In this document: in pieces, positions 11,407 through 29,802 of the stretch
How the letters are laid out: each line of letters starts with the position of its first letter
Position numbering within the stretch: position 1 is the stretch's first letter
DNA from: Aplidium turbinatum
Taxonomy: Eukaryota; Chordata; Ascidiacea; Aplousobranchia; Polyclinidae
Direction: 5' to 3'
Assembly: GCA_918807975.1 (NCBI GenBank)
Contig: OU964935.1
Location: forward strand, 5,419,823-5,483,822
DNA length: 64,000 nt
Position numbers and translations under genes: made by a program
Notes under the pieces: generated by a model
Databases searched by the model: none
What the model saw: the letters and a program-made list of their open reading frames with translations, nothing else
Told to the model about the DNA's origin: nothing

Positions 11407-11589
11407 CACCGGGTTTTGAAATGTATTGTGTAAAATAAATAATAAAAACGTTGAATACTAACTGAAATTGTATGCTTTTTCCTGCTTGAGTCAATTAATA
11501 TGGACACGACTGTAAGTGAAACAGGCTGTTAAGGGTTCTGATAGTAATTATTAATAACTATATTTGATTTAAGATTGGTCACACACACA

Positions 11590-14500
11590 CAGGCCTCGAA
11601 ATTCGTTTTTGTTGACGGCGGACAAACGTGTCCGGTCTGAGCAGCTATCTCGGCGGACAAATTAAGTTTCACGGCGGACACACCAGTTTTAACGTCGATC
11701 GTCATGCTTAGTCACTTTATCTTTATATTTCTTTGCCATTTGAGAAGTATAGCTGTAGCCTACGGTTTAGAAGGCTTTAGATTTCAGCGAAATCACTCTA
11801 AAAGGCTTTCATCAGACCAACGGCGTGCGCTTGAAGAGTCAAAGCGCCGTGTAGCTGCTTGATACACCGCATAACTGATTAACTTCCACTGAACGAGGTC
11901 GTGTGGCTTCTTGAGTACGAGTCGGAAAACTTCTACACTAACGCTACTATTTTCTGCTGTGCAAAGTAGCCTATCACTAGGCTTTTTTAGGTTTGTTTTT
12001 GCGTGTCATGTGAGCGAAAGTGAATTTTCCCTGGGCTTTTTCATACTGTAATACCACAACTTAACAAATTTTGCTGCATCTTGCCGTAATAGCCTACTCG
12101 CATTTCTAATTTTGTAACCAGGGTCATTCCATGTCAACTCAACAGGGTGTGCAAGCTCGACCCTCTTAGATTTTCTTGAAATTCACACTTAAGTTTCATA
12201 TTGATGTATAATGAACACAAAAAAAATTTCAGCTCATTATCTCAAGACGTTTAGAAATTACAGCCCTTCAAAGTCACCAAGGTCCCTCAAAATGCGTTCG
12301 CATGTAAATTTTCCTCCATGTTTGGGTCTTCACAAGTTTTCATGTAAAGCATTTACAAATCTGAAATTTGGTATTCTGATTAAGAAGCAGCCCTAGTTTT
12401 CATATCTACCATCGAAATTGCTAATTTCAAATTAGTTTTAGATATAGAACCTTTCAAAAATTGAAATTTTTTACATTTGAAAAAATTACATCAATTTTTG
12501 ATATCCGCTATCTCCCAAACCAATAGTCCCAGAACTACCATTTTGCATATTATTATTTTATACTAGTTGGTAATTAACCCCCATGAGACTTACACTAAAA
12601 AAATGTGAAATTATTGAAGTTTGGAGGGTGCAAAGATGAAGCGCGAGCAAAAAAGCGCAAAATGCGCCATCTTGTGGTTAATATTTGACCCTGTGGACAG
12701 TCATTCAGGAAGTTGAAACTTTCAGAAAAAAATCTTCTTTGCCTAAGCTATAAACAGTTCAAGTTTCAAATATGTAACCCAACTCCTTCAATAGTAAATG
12801 CAGCTGTGAAATCATGAGTTTGACCATCACATGCAAAAATCTTGGGGGTGTGAGGTAGTTACAGCTTACTTGGTAAACATAAAAATGTTTTGAATTTTGC
12901 TGAGGACACCCTTTTAAATTGTGAAGTTGTCAGAAAAAATAACTCCTTCAAAACATTTTTGACTTTGAAATTGATTTAGGGGTGACCCTCTCCCCCTGAA
13001 GTTCTGCGCCCTCCCCCAAAATACCAAATCTTTATATCTCAAAAACTGCTGGAGCTAGAGATACAGTTTTTGTGTCAAAAGATGCAGAAAACATGATTTC
13101 CTATCTGCTTTCTGAACAGTGATTGTGTCTATCTTGAGTAGAAAAGCAGTTATTTCAAAAAAAAATTGTTTTGGGTATTCTAGCACAAAACAGCTCTGAA
13201 CAAGTATTGTGGTCCAAGCTATTCAATAGCTTTCTGAACAGTGATTGTGTCTATCTTGAGTAGAAAAGCAGTTATTTCAAAAAACCTGTTTCGGGTATTC
13301 CAGCACAAAGCAGCGCTGAAGAAGTATTTTGGTCCAAGTTATTCAATGCACAAAGTTCATAAACTAACTTGTATAGCTGGTTAGTTTCAAGGTAAAAATG
13401 AAACTAAACAAACAAGCAAGCAAACAAAGAAAAAAAAGTCAAATGAATCAGTAATAGGTCACAACTCGCAGCTATAACTAAGTCAAAACAGGAGAGTTGT
13501 ATTGTTTCATGTTTTTGTGAATCTCTGCTATTTACTGTTGACTTTTTAAGATCATAGCATGCATAACCATCACAACGGGTAGATGGCTTTTCCGTGTTTC
13601 AGCATAATTATCTTTAAATGCCTTGCTCAATAGCACATTGAGCTGGTAACAGTAAAATAAAGCAGCACTAACACAACAAAGCAAGTATGGTACTGTAGTT
13701 AGCAAAGCACATTCAACAGTATGAGGCAAAGAATATTGCACAGCAAAATAATATAACTCCATAAGTGTACAGGATATATTTGTCACAGGACATCCCCAGC
13801 CAGGAATAAAAAAAAACAAATTAACACTGAGATTTGCAAGTCAGAACATCTTACATAAGATTTAAACACTGGAAGTAAAGTAACGGACACAAAAGATTGT
13901 GGCAAGTCATTACAATTCATTTGCAGTGTGATGGCAAAATAATCATAATTCGATCATAGTCCATTGTGTTTAATCTGTACTGTCTGCCACCATGCCCTTG
14001 CAACTGTAGAGGACTAATTATACACAAAATATCCAGGAATGGAACCCAGTACTCATTCGTGAGTTGTGAGAGCATCTTCTGATGTGATGCTGCTACTACC
14101 TATTCCTGATTCATTTGGTTTTTTTTCTTTGTTTGCTTGCTTGTTTGTTTAGTTTCATTTTTACCTTGAAACTAACCAGCTATACAAGTTAGTTTATGAA
14201 CTTTGTGCATTGAATAACTTGGACCAAAATACTTCTTCAGCGCTGCTTTGTGCTGGAATACCCAAAACAGGCTTTTTGAAATAACTGCTTTTCTACTCAA
14301 GATAGACACAATCACTGTTCAGAAAGCAGATAGGAAATCATGTTTTCTGCATCTTTTGACACAAAACTGTATCTCTAGCTCCAGCAGTTTTTGAGATATG
14401 AAGATTTGGTATTTTGGGGGAGGGCGCAGAACTTCAGGGGGAGAGGGCCACCCCTAAATCAATTTCAAAGTCAAAAATGTTTTGAAGGAGTTATTTTTTC

Positions 14501-15767
14501 TGACAACTTCACAATTTAAAAGGGTGTCCTCAGCAAAATTCAAAACATTTTCATGTTTGCCAAGTATGCTGTAACTACCTCACACCCCCAAGACTTTTGC
14601 ATGTGATGGTCAAACTCATGATTTCACAGCTGCATTTACTATTGAAGGAGTTGGGTTACATATTTGAAACTTGAACTGTTTATAGCTTAGGCAAAGAAGA
14701 TTTTTTTCTGAAAGTTTCAACTTCCTGAATGACTGTCCACAGGGTCAAATATTAACCACAAGATGGCGCATTTTGCGCTTTTTTGCTCGCGCTTCATCTT
14801 TGCACCCTCCAAACTTCAATAATTTCACATTTTTTTAGTGTAAGTCTCATGGGGGTTAATTACCAACTAGTATAGAATAATAATATGCAAAATGGTAGTT
14901 TTGGGACTATTGGTTTGGGAGATAGCGGACATCAAAAATTGATGTAATTTTTTCAAATGTAAAAAATTTCAATTTTTGAAAGGTTCTATATCTAAAACTA
15001 ATTTGAAATTAGCAATTTCGATGGTAGATATGAAAACTAGGGCTGCTTCTTAATCAGAATACCAAATTTCAGATTTGTAAATGCTTTACATGAAAACTTG
15101 TGAAGACCCAAACATGGAGGAAAATTTACATGCGAACGCATTTTGAGGGACCTTGGTGACTTTGAAGGGCTGTAATTTCTAAACGTCTTGAGATAATGAG
15201 CTGAAATTTTTTTTGTGTTCATTATACATCAATATGAAACTTTAGTGTGAATTTCAAGAAAATCTAAGAGGGTCGAGCTTGCACTTTTCCAAAATCCTGT
15301 TGAGTTGACATGGAATGACCCACCAACCTTTCCTTATCAATATTACTCGGAGATCAAAGCCAAATATTGTGACATAAGACTTGAACTAAGTTACGCGTGA
15401 TTAGTGTAGAAGTACCGGTACTCTACCGGTAATCCCATTGATTCTTAGCGAAGAATTCATCTTTGTTACGATGATTCAATGTCATCAATCGTTGAAGCAA
15501 CGTAAAAATCAAAAGTTTTCCTGCTTGAATGGAAGCTAAGGGATACAGTATGGTAGCCTATTTACATTTTCTAGATGCGCGCTAGAATGCGCGGGAAATT
15601 GTATTCTCGCAACAATTGTTCGTGCTATGCGATGACGATTAGAATCGCCAGTTTCTGTGTTATTTCTCGGCGGACAAATATGACCGATCTAAAGGGCACT
15701 TCCCGCGGACATCACATGCTTTGACGGCGGACATGTCCGAGTTGTCCGCCGTGACTTTTGAGGCCTG
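11590..15767. mobile_element. CAGGCCTCGAAATT TIR element (5-bp TSD) carrying a 3.2-kb palindrome
   Basis: The inverted ends CAGGCCTCGAAATTCG and GAGGCCTG are followed inward by several GGCGGACA blocks. The flanks carry GTCAC (11578-11582, then a CA run, and 15768-15772). The shorter relative at 35205-36144 has the same ends and a 5-bp ATAAG duplication. Excluding the inserted palindrome 12121-15321, the two copies align end to end in opposite orientations. The 5-bp duplication and CAGG ends suggest the hAT5-like group, with low certainty. It interrupts the left edge of the 1.07-kb array. Confidence 0.75.
12121..15321. mobile_element. Giant foldback element with about 1.2-1.3-kb inverted arms
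   Basis: The left arm is about 12121-13455 and the right arm about 14104-15321, with a spacer of about 650 bp between. The ends are GGGTCATTCCATGTCAACTC and its inverse. The flanks repeat ACCA (12117-12120 and 15322-15325). The uninterrupted site exists at 35621-35640 in inverse orientation (GGTTGGTTACAAAATT), which shows the 4-bp duplication directly. The left arm has an extra duplication of about 100 bp near 13220-13320. Identical 61-codon frames in both arms are palindrome copies, not genes. The spacer frame 13532-13819 (minus) has no recognisable domain. Confidence 0.9.
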
Positions 15768-18700
15768 GTCACAGATATCAGTTTGCTTGCTAAAAAAACT
15801 TAACGATTTGGCTCGTCCTACTTTTTGCTTTGTACTTCAGACAAAGTTAAATACCTACTGGCATTTTTAAAAAAAATGGATCTCTGTTACATCAACAATT
15901 CACAATTGCTGTAGCAAAGAATTTTAATTTTTCATTTTCTGCAAAATGTGTGATACTGTGCAGGGTGGATTGCTTGCTGCTTTTTAATCGACCGAAACCA
16001 TATTCAATCTACTGCGAAGGTATGTGGCATCAATTCAAAAGATTATCCAGTGTGAAGATAGAATGAAAAGTGGGAAACATGTGCGATCAAACTTGCTCAT
16101 TAGATACCTTGCATGGTAAATCGAAAAAATGCAGATTGCAGAGCACGGCATTTTATGGACTTTTTGGTATAAATAGTGAGTATTCCTGGTTATTAGAACT
16201 GCATAGACCATCTTAGTGGTGCCATTCGATACAAACTAGCTGCTGTATCAACACATTGACTTGGCTTCTTTTAGCTTCGGAAATATCACTTTTCTGCATT
16301 TATATATAACTTTACAAAGTAAGCAGATTAAAGACTGGTATCAAAAATGTGTTTTCATTGCAACTTGAATGATGTTTTGCGTTAGACTTCTGAAAAACCT
16401 GATGAAGTTTTTTGCTGACTTGTTGCCAACAATAGATTGATGCTGTCCACCCATGTTTTGTGTGGGCTGATGAATCTTTTTATTACTACAGGTCGGTTGT
16501 CGCATTCGACAAGAAATTGAACTTTTTACAGTGAGTGGAAGATAAACTTTTCAACTGTCCATGTTTAGCTATGCTTTGTGTTATGCTATCGAAAAACTTT
16601 TGTTAACAGTGGTTGGAAGAATATTTTCAAGTTTTATGTTGGTTGATCTTTTGCAACAGGAATGATGTTACTATGCGTTATTCTTCTGAATATTATGAAG
16701 CTTCTTTGATAACTGACCTTGTTGCTGCTTTTAGAAACAATCTTAATCTGTTTACTTTCAATTTTCAACTGTTTGAGTTTTGTCTTCAATATTATTTTGG
16801 CTTTATACAAATTTTTTTAAAGATTTGGTTTGTTTCACTTTTTGCCTTGTGCTTTAGATAAAGTTCAGTGTAGGCTATTTTAGTTTCTTGCTTTGAAGTT
16901 GAATAATTTTTTGCTTTTGAAATGAAAAAATTGTTTGGCAACTCTGTCAAAGCAACAATGTCATCATGACAATTTGCAATTACTGTAGCAAAGATTTTGC
17001 ATTTTCTTGTAAAATGTGATGCTGTGCAGGGTGGATTGCTTGCTACGTTTAAATCGACTAAAGGCATATTCAATCTAGGGTTATCACATCTGGGATCAAT
17101 TCAGAAAATCATCTAGTGTGAAAATGAAAGGAAAAGTTTCAAAACTCGCTCATGCCTTGTGTGGAACATTGGAGAAATACAGAGAATGGCATTTTATGGT
17201 CCTTTTGGTATAAATAGTGAGTATTTATGGTTATTAGAACTACACAGACCACCTTAGTGGTGCCCATTGAGTTCAATATTATTTCAATTGGATACAAACT
17301 AGCTGCTGTATCAACACGTTGACTTGGCTTGTTTTAGCTTAAATAGTAACATCACTTTTTCTTCACTTATATATAACTGTACAAAATAAGCAGATCAAAA
17401 ACAGGAATAAAAAGTATGTTTTCAATGCAACTTGAATGATGTTTTGCGTTAGACTTCTGAAAACTGATGAAGCTTTTTACTGACTTGTTGCCAACAATAG
17501 ATTGCTGCTGTTCGATGTCCACCCATGTTTTGTGTGGACTGATGAATATTTTCATGACAGGTCGCATTCGACAAGAAATTGATGGATATCAAGAAAAGGA
17601 CAATTTTTTATTTGAATCATTTTACAGTGAGTGGAAAATTAACTTTTCAATTGTTGGTGTCTGGCTCTGCTTAAGTTGATAGCATTCGTTCAAGTTTTAT
17701 ATTGGTAGATTTTTGCAACAGGAATGATGTTACTATGCGTTATTCTTCTGAATGTTATGAAGCTTCTTTGATAACTGACCTTGTTGCTGCTTTTAGAAAC
17801 AATCTTGATTTTTTTATATACGGGTTTTTCAATTTTTGTATAAGATTTGTCACAGCTATCAGTTTGGGTTACTAAAAAAATTAACGATTCATTTAGTTCG
17901 TCCCACTTTTTACTTCGTACTTCAGACAAAGTTAAATATTTTCTGGCATTTAAAAAAATGGAACTCTGTTATAGCAACAATTCACAATTGCTGTAGCTAA
18001 GAATTTCAATTTCTCACTTTCTGCAAAATGTTGTGATACTGTGCAGGGTGAATACTTGCTTGCTGCTTTCTAATCGACCGAAACCCTATTCAATTTACTG
18101 CGAACGCACGTGGCATCAATTGAAAAGATCATCCCGTGTGAAGATAGAATGAAAAGTGCGAAACACATGCGATCAAACTTGCTCATTAGATACCTTGCGT
18201 GGGAGATCGGAGAAATGCAGAGCACGGCATTTTATGGACGTTTTGGTATAAATAGTGAGTATTTATGGTTATTAGAACTTTACAAGCCATCTTATTGGTG
18301 CCCATTGAGTTCAATATTGTTTTAGTTGGATACAAATTAGCTGCTGTATCAATACATTGACTTGGCTTGTTTTAGCTTCAGAAATATCACTTTTTCTGCA
18401 TGTATAACTTCACAAAATAAGCAGAACAAAGACAGAGATGAAAAGTATGTTTCCAATGCAACTTGAATGATGTTTTGCGTTAGACTTCTGAAAACTGATG
18501 AAGGTTTTTACTGACTTGTTGCCAACAATAGATTGATGTTGTCCAATGTCCACCCCATGTTTTGTGTTGACTGATGAATCTTTTTATGACAGGTCGCATT
18601 CCACAAAAAATTGATGGATATCAAGAAAATGACGATTTTCTATTTGAATCATTCTACAGTAAGTAGAAATTTACCTTTTCAACTGTCCATGTCTACTGTC

Positions 18701-21700
18701 TAGCTCTGCTTTGTTATATATTATTATCGAAAAACTTATGCTAAAAGAAGTTGATAGCATTTGTTCAAGTTTTATATTGTTAGATTTTTGCAACAGGAAT
18801 GATGTTACTATGCGTTATTCTTCTGAATATTATGAAGCTTCTTTGATAATTGACCCTGTTGCTGTGTTTAGAAACAATCTTGATGTGTTTACATACAGTT
18901 CTTTCAATTTTCATACTGTTTGAGATTTGTCTTCAATATTACTTTGGCTTTCTAAAAAAACTTTTTTAAAGATTTGGTTTGTCTCATTTTTTGCCTTGTG
19001 CTTTAGATGAAGATCAGTGTAGGCATAGGCGCCGACTTTTCAAAAAACCTTGGGGGGCGAGAAAGGTGATGACGTCATAACCATATTACTCAATTAAAAT
19101 AGTCTTTGTTTAAGCTTACTGTCTTGTCTATATTGACACCTAGGTCGCAAACCGAATTTATTAGAGCCGCTGCTTGAAACGATTCAAAGTTTTACGCATG
19201 CAGTACGCCTTATCGTAAACATTTTGATATTGTTAGCTCATAATTGGAACAGTTGGAAAACAAGCCGATTCATTTCCTTTTCGTGCGAGTGAATAACAAC
19301 GATCAAGACAGTGAAGTTATCGAAATAAAACGCAAAAAATCATGATTTCAAGCAGAGTGGAAACCCGCTATCGGTTTTATTTACCTCGTTTCGCTCGTTC
19401 TGCTAATTACTTACCTTCAAAGCGTTAACAACGGCGAACTATTTTCTCTTCTGTTATTTTATCGTATGTCTTAATAGTCTATTATTGAATACCGGTAGTG
19501 CAGTTCTCTCATAGTTGTTGATGTATATGAAAATATATACATCAATACAGTGCTTATTGAAGCAAAACACGGATGACAGTTTTGAAAAATGCATTTTTTC
19601 TTCAAGCTGTATTCACGTAATTGTTCGTTGTGTCGTAGTTTCAACTCGATAAAGTTTGCTAACATCAATTTCATGTTTGAAGTCACAGAAAATCTCACGG
19701 ACGTTTGGATAACTCGTGAAATGAGAATGAACATTCAACCTCGCATTCGCTTTTTCGCTACCACGCATTTTGACTTTAAAGTTGCTCCTCACGCGCGGGA
19801 AGATAAGCACTGTGACTGTGAGCATTGAGCATGCGCAATTTGCGCATCTCAGTAGTAATTCACGTTCCAGAGAAAGCCATGCGATCAGCTGCTGTTTTGC
19901 GGGCAAGAGCAACGTAGGCTGTTTTTCGCTTTTGGTATTCTTTTGTCCGTTTAAAATAAATGATGTAAATCTACTTCGCCAAGTATTTTATCTTTGAAAC
20001 ACCACTTGTAATTGCCATTTTTGTTGCCCCTCAACCATAAATTTACTGGGGGCGCCGCCCCCCGGCCCCCCCGGAAGTCGGCGCGTATGAGTGTAGGCTA
20101 TTTTAGTTTCTTACTTTGAAGTTAAATAATTTTTTGCTTTTGAAATGAAAAAATTGATTGGCAACTCTGTCAAAGCAACAATGTCATCATGGCAATTAGC
20201 AATTATTGTAGCAAAGGTTTTTCATTTTCTTGTAAAATGTTGTGATGCTGTGCAGAATGGTTTGCTAGCTACGTTTAAATCGGCTAAAGATATATTCAAT
20301 CTACGGTTATCACACCTGGGATCAATTGTGAAGATGAAAGGAAAAGTGTAAAAAATGTGCAATCAAACTCGCTCATACCTTGCGTGGGACATTGGAGAAA
20401 TACAGAGAACGGCATTCTGTGGACTTTTTGGTATAAATAGTGAGTATTTATTATTTATGGTTATTAGAACTACACAGATCGTTTTAGTGGTGCCCATTGA
20501 GTTCAATGTTGTTTTAATTGGATACAAACTAGCTGCTACATCAACATTCAACACATTGACTTGGCTTGTTTTAGCTTAAATAGTAATTTCACTTTGTCTT
20601 CACTTATAACTTTACAAAATAAGCAGAACAAAGACAGGGATGAAAAGTATGTTTTCAATGCAACTTGAATGATGTTTTGCGTTAGACTTCTGAAAACTGA
20701 TGAAGGTTTTTACTGACTTGTTGCCAACAATAGATTGCTGCTGTCCAGTGCCCACCCATTTTTTGTGTGGACCGATGAATATTTTCATGACAGGTCGCAT
20801 TCGACAAGAAATTGATGGATATCAAGAAAAGGACAATTTCTATTTGAATCATTTTACAGTGAGTGGAAAATTAACTTTTCAACTGTTGGTGTCTGGCTCT
20901 GCTTAAGTTGATAGCATTCGTTCAAGTTTTATATTGGTAGATTTTTGCAACAGGAATGATGTTACTATGCGTTATTCTTCTGAATGTTATGAAGCTTCTT
21001 TGATAACTGACCTTGTTGCTGCTTTTAGAAACAATCTTGATTTTTTTATATACGGGTTTTTCAATTTTTGTATAAGATTTGTCACAGCTATCAGTTTGGG
21101 TTACTAGAAAAACTTAATGATTCATTTACTTCGTCCCGCTTTTTGCCTCGTACTTCAGACAAAGTTAAATATTTTCTGGCATTTAAAAAAATGGAACTCT
21201 GTTATAGCAACAATTCACAATTGCTGTAGCTAAGAATTTCTCATTTTCTGCAAAATGTTGTGATACTGTGCAGGGTGGATAATTGCTTGCTGCTTTCTAA
21301 TCGACCGAAACCCTATTCAATTTACTGCGAACGCACGTGGCATCAATTGAAAAGGTCATCCCGTGTGAAAATAGAATGAAAAGTGCGAAACATGTGCGAT
21401 CAAACTTGCTCATTAGATACCTTGCGTGGGAGATCGGAGAAATGCAGAGCACGGCATTTTATGGACGTTTTGGTATAAATAGTGAGTATTTATGGTTATT
21501 AGAACTCTACAAGCCATCTTATTGGTGCCCATTGAGTTCAATATTGTTTTAATTGGATACAAACTAGCTGCTGTATCAATACATTGACTTGGCTTGTTTT
21601 AGCTTCAGAAATATCTGCATTTATAACTTTACAAAATAAGCAGATCAAAGACAGAGATGAGAAGTATGTTTTCAATGCAACTTGAATGATGTTTTGCGTT

Positions 21701-22016
21701 AGACTTCTGAAAATTGATGAAGCATATTACTGACTTGTTGCCAACAACAGATTGATGCTGTCCAATGCCCACCCCATGTTTTGTGTGGGCTGATGAATCT
21801 TTTCAATACAGATGGTATACCACAAGAATTGCATGATTATCAAGAAAATGACGATTTCTAGTTGAAACTTTCTACAATGGGTGGAAGATAAACTTTTTAA
21901 CTGTCCATGTGTGCTTTGTGTTATATTATCGAAAAACGTACCGTATGTTAAAAGTGGTTGAAATCAAATTAGTTGATTTTTTGCAACAAGAATGATGTTA
22001 TTATGCGTTATTTTTC
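15768..22016 (+). repeat. Array of about 1.07-kb units in alternating A/B forms
   Basis: Landmarks recur in each unit: GCAGGGTGGATTGCTTGCTG near 15960, 17028, 18043, 20252 and 21268; ACTTGTTGCCAACAATAGAT near 16419, 17480, 18517, 20716 and 21735; CAGGAATGATGTTACTATGC near 16658, 17720, 18797 and 20952. The units start in two ways: form A (15772, 17848, 21083) with CACAG(A/C)TATCAGTTTG, and form B (16867, 20092) with GTGTAGGCTATTTTAGTTTC. This makes a dimer of about 2.1 kb. Each unit holds short open blocks flanked by AG and GT, for example RIRQEIDGYQEKDNF and MRYSSEYYEASLITD. These look like decayed exons. No family recognised. A trace extends left to about 11513. Confidence 0.8.
19024..20089. 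mobile_element. hAT MITE in the array, 8-bp TSD
   Basis: The ends are CATAGGCGCCGACTT and its inverse (CATACGCGCCGACTT). The flanking direct repeat is AGTGTAGG (19016-19023 and 20090-20097). A GC-rich patch (GGGGCGCCGCCCCCC) adjoins the right end. No transposase frame recognised. The uninterrupted sequence is seen at 16867 in another unit of the same array, which confirms the insertion. Confidence 0.9.
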
Positions 22017-22539
22017 TGAATTAACTACTGTACTATTTTTGATGTAGATAGCGTCTGCATGCGCGAAAAGTCCCTGGAAATAATGATTCTATCTTCTGGT
22101 TGATTAAAATGTGTTGAAAGACGTGTGCCTTTGATACGACTCACGCAATAAATTTCGCCAAACCCCCAACGACATGTTAGTGTTATATTACTTTTCTCGT
22201 GTTAGAATCAGTTGAACATTTTAGCATTTGTAGAATGATGATTCCAGCCTCGTTATTTACTTAATTCTAACCTGCTTTGAACCTGGATTCGATATCGGTA
22301 CCTGCTGAACTACACTGCTGCAACTACACTCTTGCCACATTAATAAGTGTTTTATTTTGGTCAAAATAGTTCTGCACTAGAGTCGTTTGGGACTTTGCCC
22401 AAATTAATATCGCTCAGTGGATTAATTAAAATTACAGTATTCGAATAAATTTAATAAAAACACATGACGACGTTTTAATGAAATTACCTGTACTCAAACT
22501 AAGGTGTTGGTAACTTTAAGGAATTAATTATTACATTGC
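22017..22539. other. Intergenic stretch, nothing recognised
   Basis: AT-rich sequence after the degenerate last unit of the array. No frame with a recognisable domain, no inverted ends, no tandem repeat seen. Confidence 0.4.
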
Positions 22540-22795
22540 AACCGGGACGCAAGTTTCAAAAATGTACCATTAAAAAATCCGTAATTACCAAGCAAAGTTC
22601 GAAGGGGAAGAAAAAGAGCATAGCAGTGGTGGGAATCAAACCCACGTCAATGCAGTGACTATCATCGCCCTAACCCTCTGCACCAAGTGAGGCAGTGGTA
22701 ACCGATGAATTAATTTAGCTATTTGCTATTTTCCTTTGTTGCTCAAAGGGGATTTTTTAATGGTACCTTTTAAAAAGTTGCAACCGGGACTGCCA
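22540..22795 (-). repeat. tRNA-derived SINE-like segment
   Basis: The minus strand carries TGGTGCAGAGGGTTAGGGC (box A-like) and GGTTTGATTCCCACC (box B-like), about 35 bases apart. The acceptor stem does not pair, so it is not a tRNA gene. It lies between two blocks holding GTACCATTAAAAAATCC in opposite orientations (22570 and 22750) and two copies of TGCAACCGGGAC in direct orientation. Confidence 0.55.
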
Positions 22796-22849
22796 CACTT
22801 TTAATTTTTATGGAGATTAAAAATATTTACACCAATTTAGAGTCTTAAT

Positions 22850-23270
22850 CAGCGGTTCCCAACCTGGGGTCTATGAAAAAGCATCTGGGGGTCCATGATT
22901 ACCTTGATGAATTTTGAAAAAAAAAAAAAAAGCGATCTGTTTACTTTCATTTCTCTCATTAAATTTGCTTACGTTGAAAAAGTTTCGGCATGGCACTTTG
23001 GGTCACCTTAATATTCAAATACTGCTGACAGTTCTTGAACAATTCATTCATTTTCTTATTTGAGCATTGAGCAACTGTTTAACGTGATATTTGCCGCAGG
23101 AGTCATAGCGGCAATGCAGAATGAAACAGTACAGTAGTTGAGTAGCATAATTATTACAATAGTACAGTATGTTAATTTCGAGTTGCAGGCAAAATTTAGG
23201 TAGGGGTCCGCCGAATTGAGAATAATTTGTCTACAGGGGTCCGTGACAACAAAAAGGTTGGGAACCACTG
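22850..23270. mobile_element. hAT MITE, CAGCGGTTCCCAACC ends
   Basis: 421 bp. The ends are CAGCGGTTCCCAACC and its inverse (GGTTGGGAACCACTG). The flanks GTCTTAAT and GTCTAAAT form an 8-bp duplication with one change. The subterminal GGGGTCCGTGA and GGGGTCCATGA blocks are typical of this widespread hAT non-autonomous type. No coding capacity. Confidence 0.9.
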
Positions 23271-23795
23271 GTCTAAATCATTAAAAGTTTTATATCGCAC
23301 GGTGAAAATAACTAACAAAATACAACAACTAATGCAGCGGCGAAAATCATGACATGTCATTTAGTATCAAGGCGCCACCACTGTTCAAGGCCTATTCTAA
23401 ATCTTGTAGAGTTTCAGTTTTGTGAAGTTTATTTAAAACAATTTGTGCCGTGAAAAGTTTCTCTTTGGGTGTGGCGTTCAAGTCACGTGCGGAATAAAAG
23501 TTTATTACCAACGCAGCCGATCTTGAACGCATTCTCGTTAGCAGAAAGATAAACTCGTATTTCAATTCAACTCACAGGCCAACCAGCCAGTAAATTCTAC
23601 TTTCAATTGGTTTAACATTTAAAGACGTATACGCACAGAAAAAAGAATCGGTGTGTTGGTTCCCAGGCAGCAAAATGAGTCGTTTTTAAATACGTTGAAT
23701 CAATGTGAGCCCGTTTGTCAAAAATTACTATTTTGTCAGCTAGTTACTTCATAGAAGTAATACTGAAAGAATTCCTTTCCACTGGATTATTACTG
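23271..23795. other. Flank before the duplicated PP2A block
   Basis: No gene seen. Around 23664 it has CAGGCAGCAAAATGAGTC, similar to one arm of the short palindromic MITE at 30375. Homology with the downstream PP2A block starts abruptly at about 23796. Confidence 0.4.
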
Positions 23796-29478
<5,683 letters not shown>

Positions 29479-29802
29479 TTTAGTATATTGCCTACAATTA
29501 AAACAACCTTGAAGAAAATATGAGAACAATGATTAGGCATTGCAGACAAGCAAGAGCAGATACAATGCTTGGCATTCAATCAAGTTACTCTGGTTGTGTT
29601 TAGCTGTTAAAACTGTACTTTTCTTGACAGAGTAGGCTATATGGTAATAACTTGGACAATTGGACATGTTTGCAACAATTTGAAAAGAACTGGTCATACT
29701 ACGCTCAGCAGCAGCAACTCAACAAGAAACTTATCTTCTCATAAATATGTGGTACCATTCAAATTTTTTCAAATGTCTGGCGTCTGCTTTCATGTACTAT
29801 AA
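29479..29802. other. Immediate upstream region of PP2A copy 1
   Basis: Should hold the 5' untranslated sequence and possibly the promoter of PP2A on the minus strand. I see no TATA box at a convincing place and no CpG-rich block. An upstream non-coding exon cannot be excluded. A hAT element starts at 29803, only about 325 bp from the start codon. Confidence 0.4.

Larger units (their letters stand above)
9181..11512. mobile_element. Tc1/mariner foldback made of two 3' halves head to head
   Basis: Bounded by TA dinucleotides (9179-9180 and 11513-11514). The ends are CAGTCATGTCCATATTAATT and its inverse with few changes. Both arms hold the same 3' half of a Tc1-type transposase reading outward, meeting at a palindromic centre near 9690. 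The right arm is interrupted by the element at 9888-11182. No 5' half of the transposase is present, so the copy is non-autonomous. Confidence 0.85.

Noticed and set aside
12211-15222. Identical 61-codon frames at 12211-12396 and 15037-15222
   Set aside because: They are the same position in the two arms of a palindrome; no domain and no sign of coding constraint.
22620-22690. Possible tRNA gene on the minus strand
   Set aside because: Box A and B exist but the acceptor stem does not pair; fits a tRNA-derived SINE.
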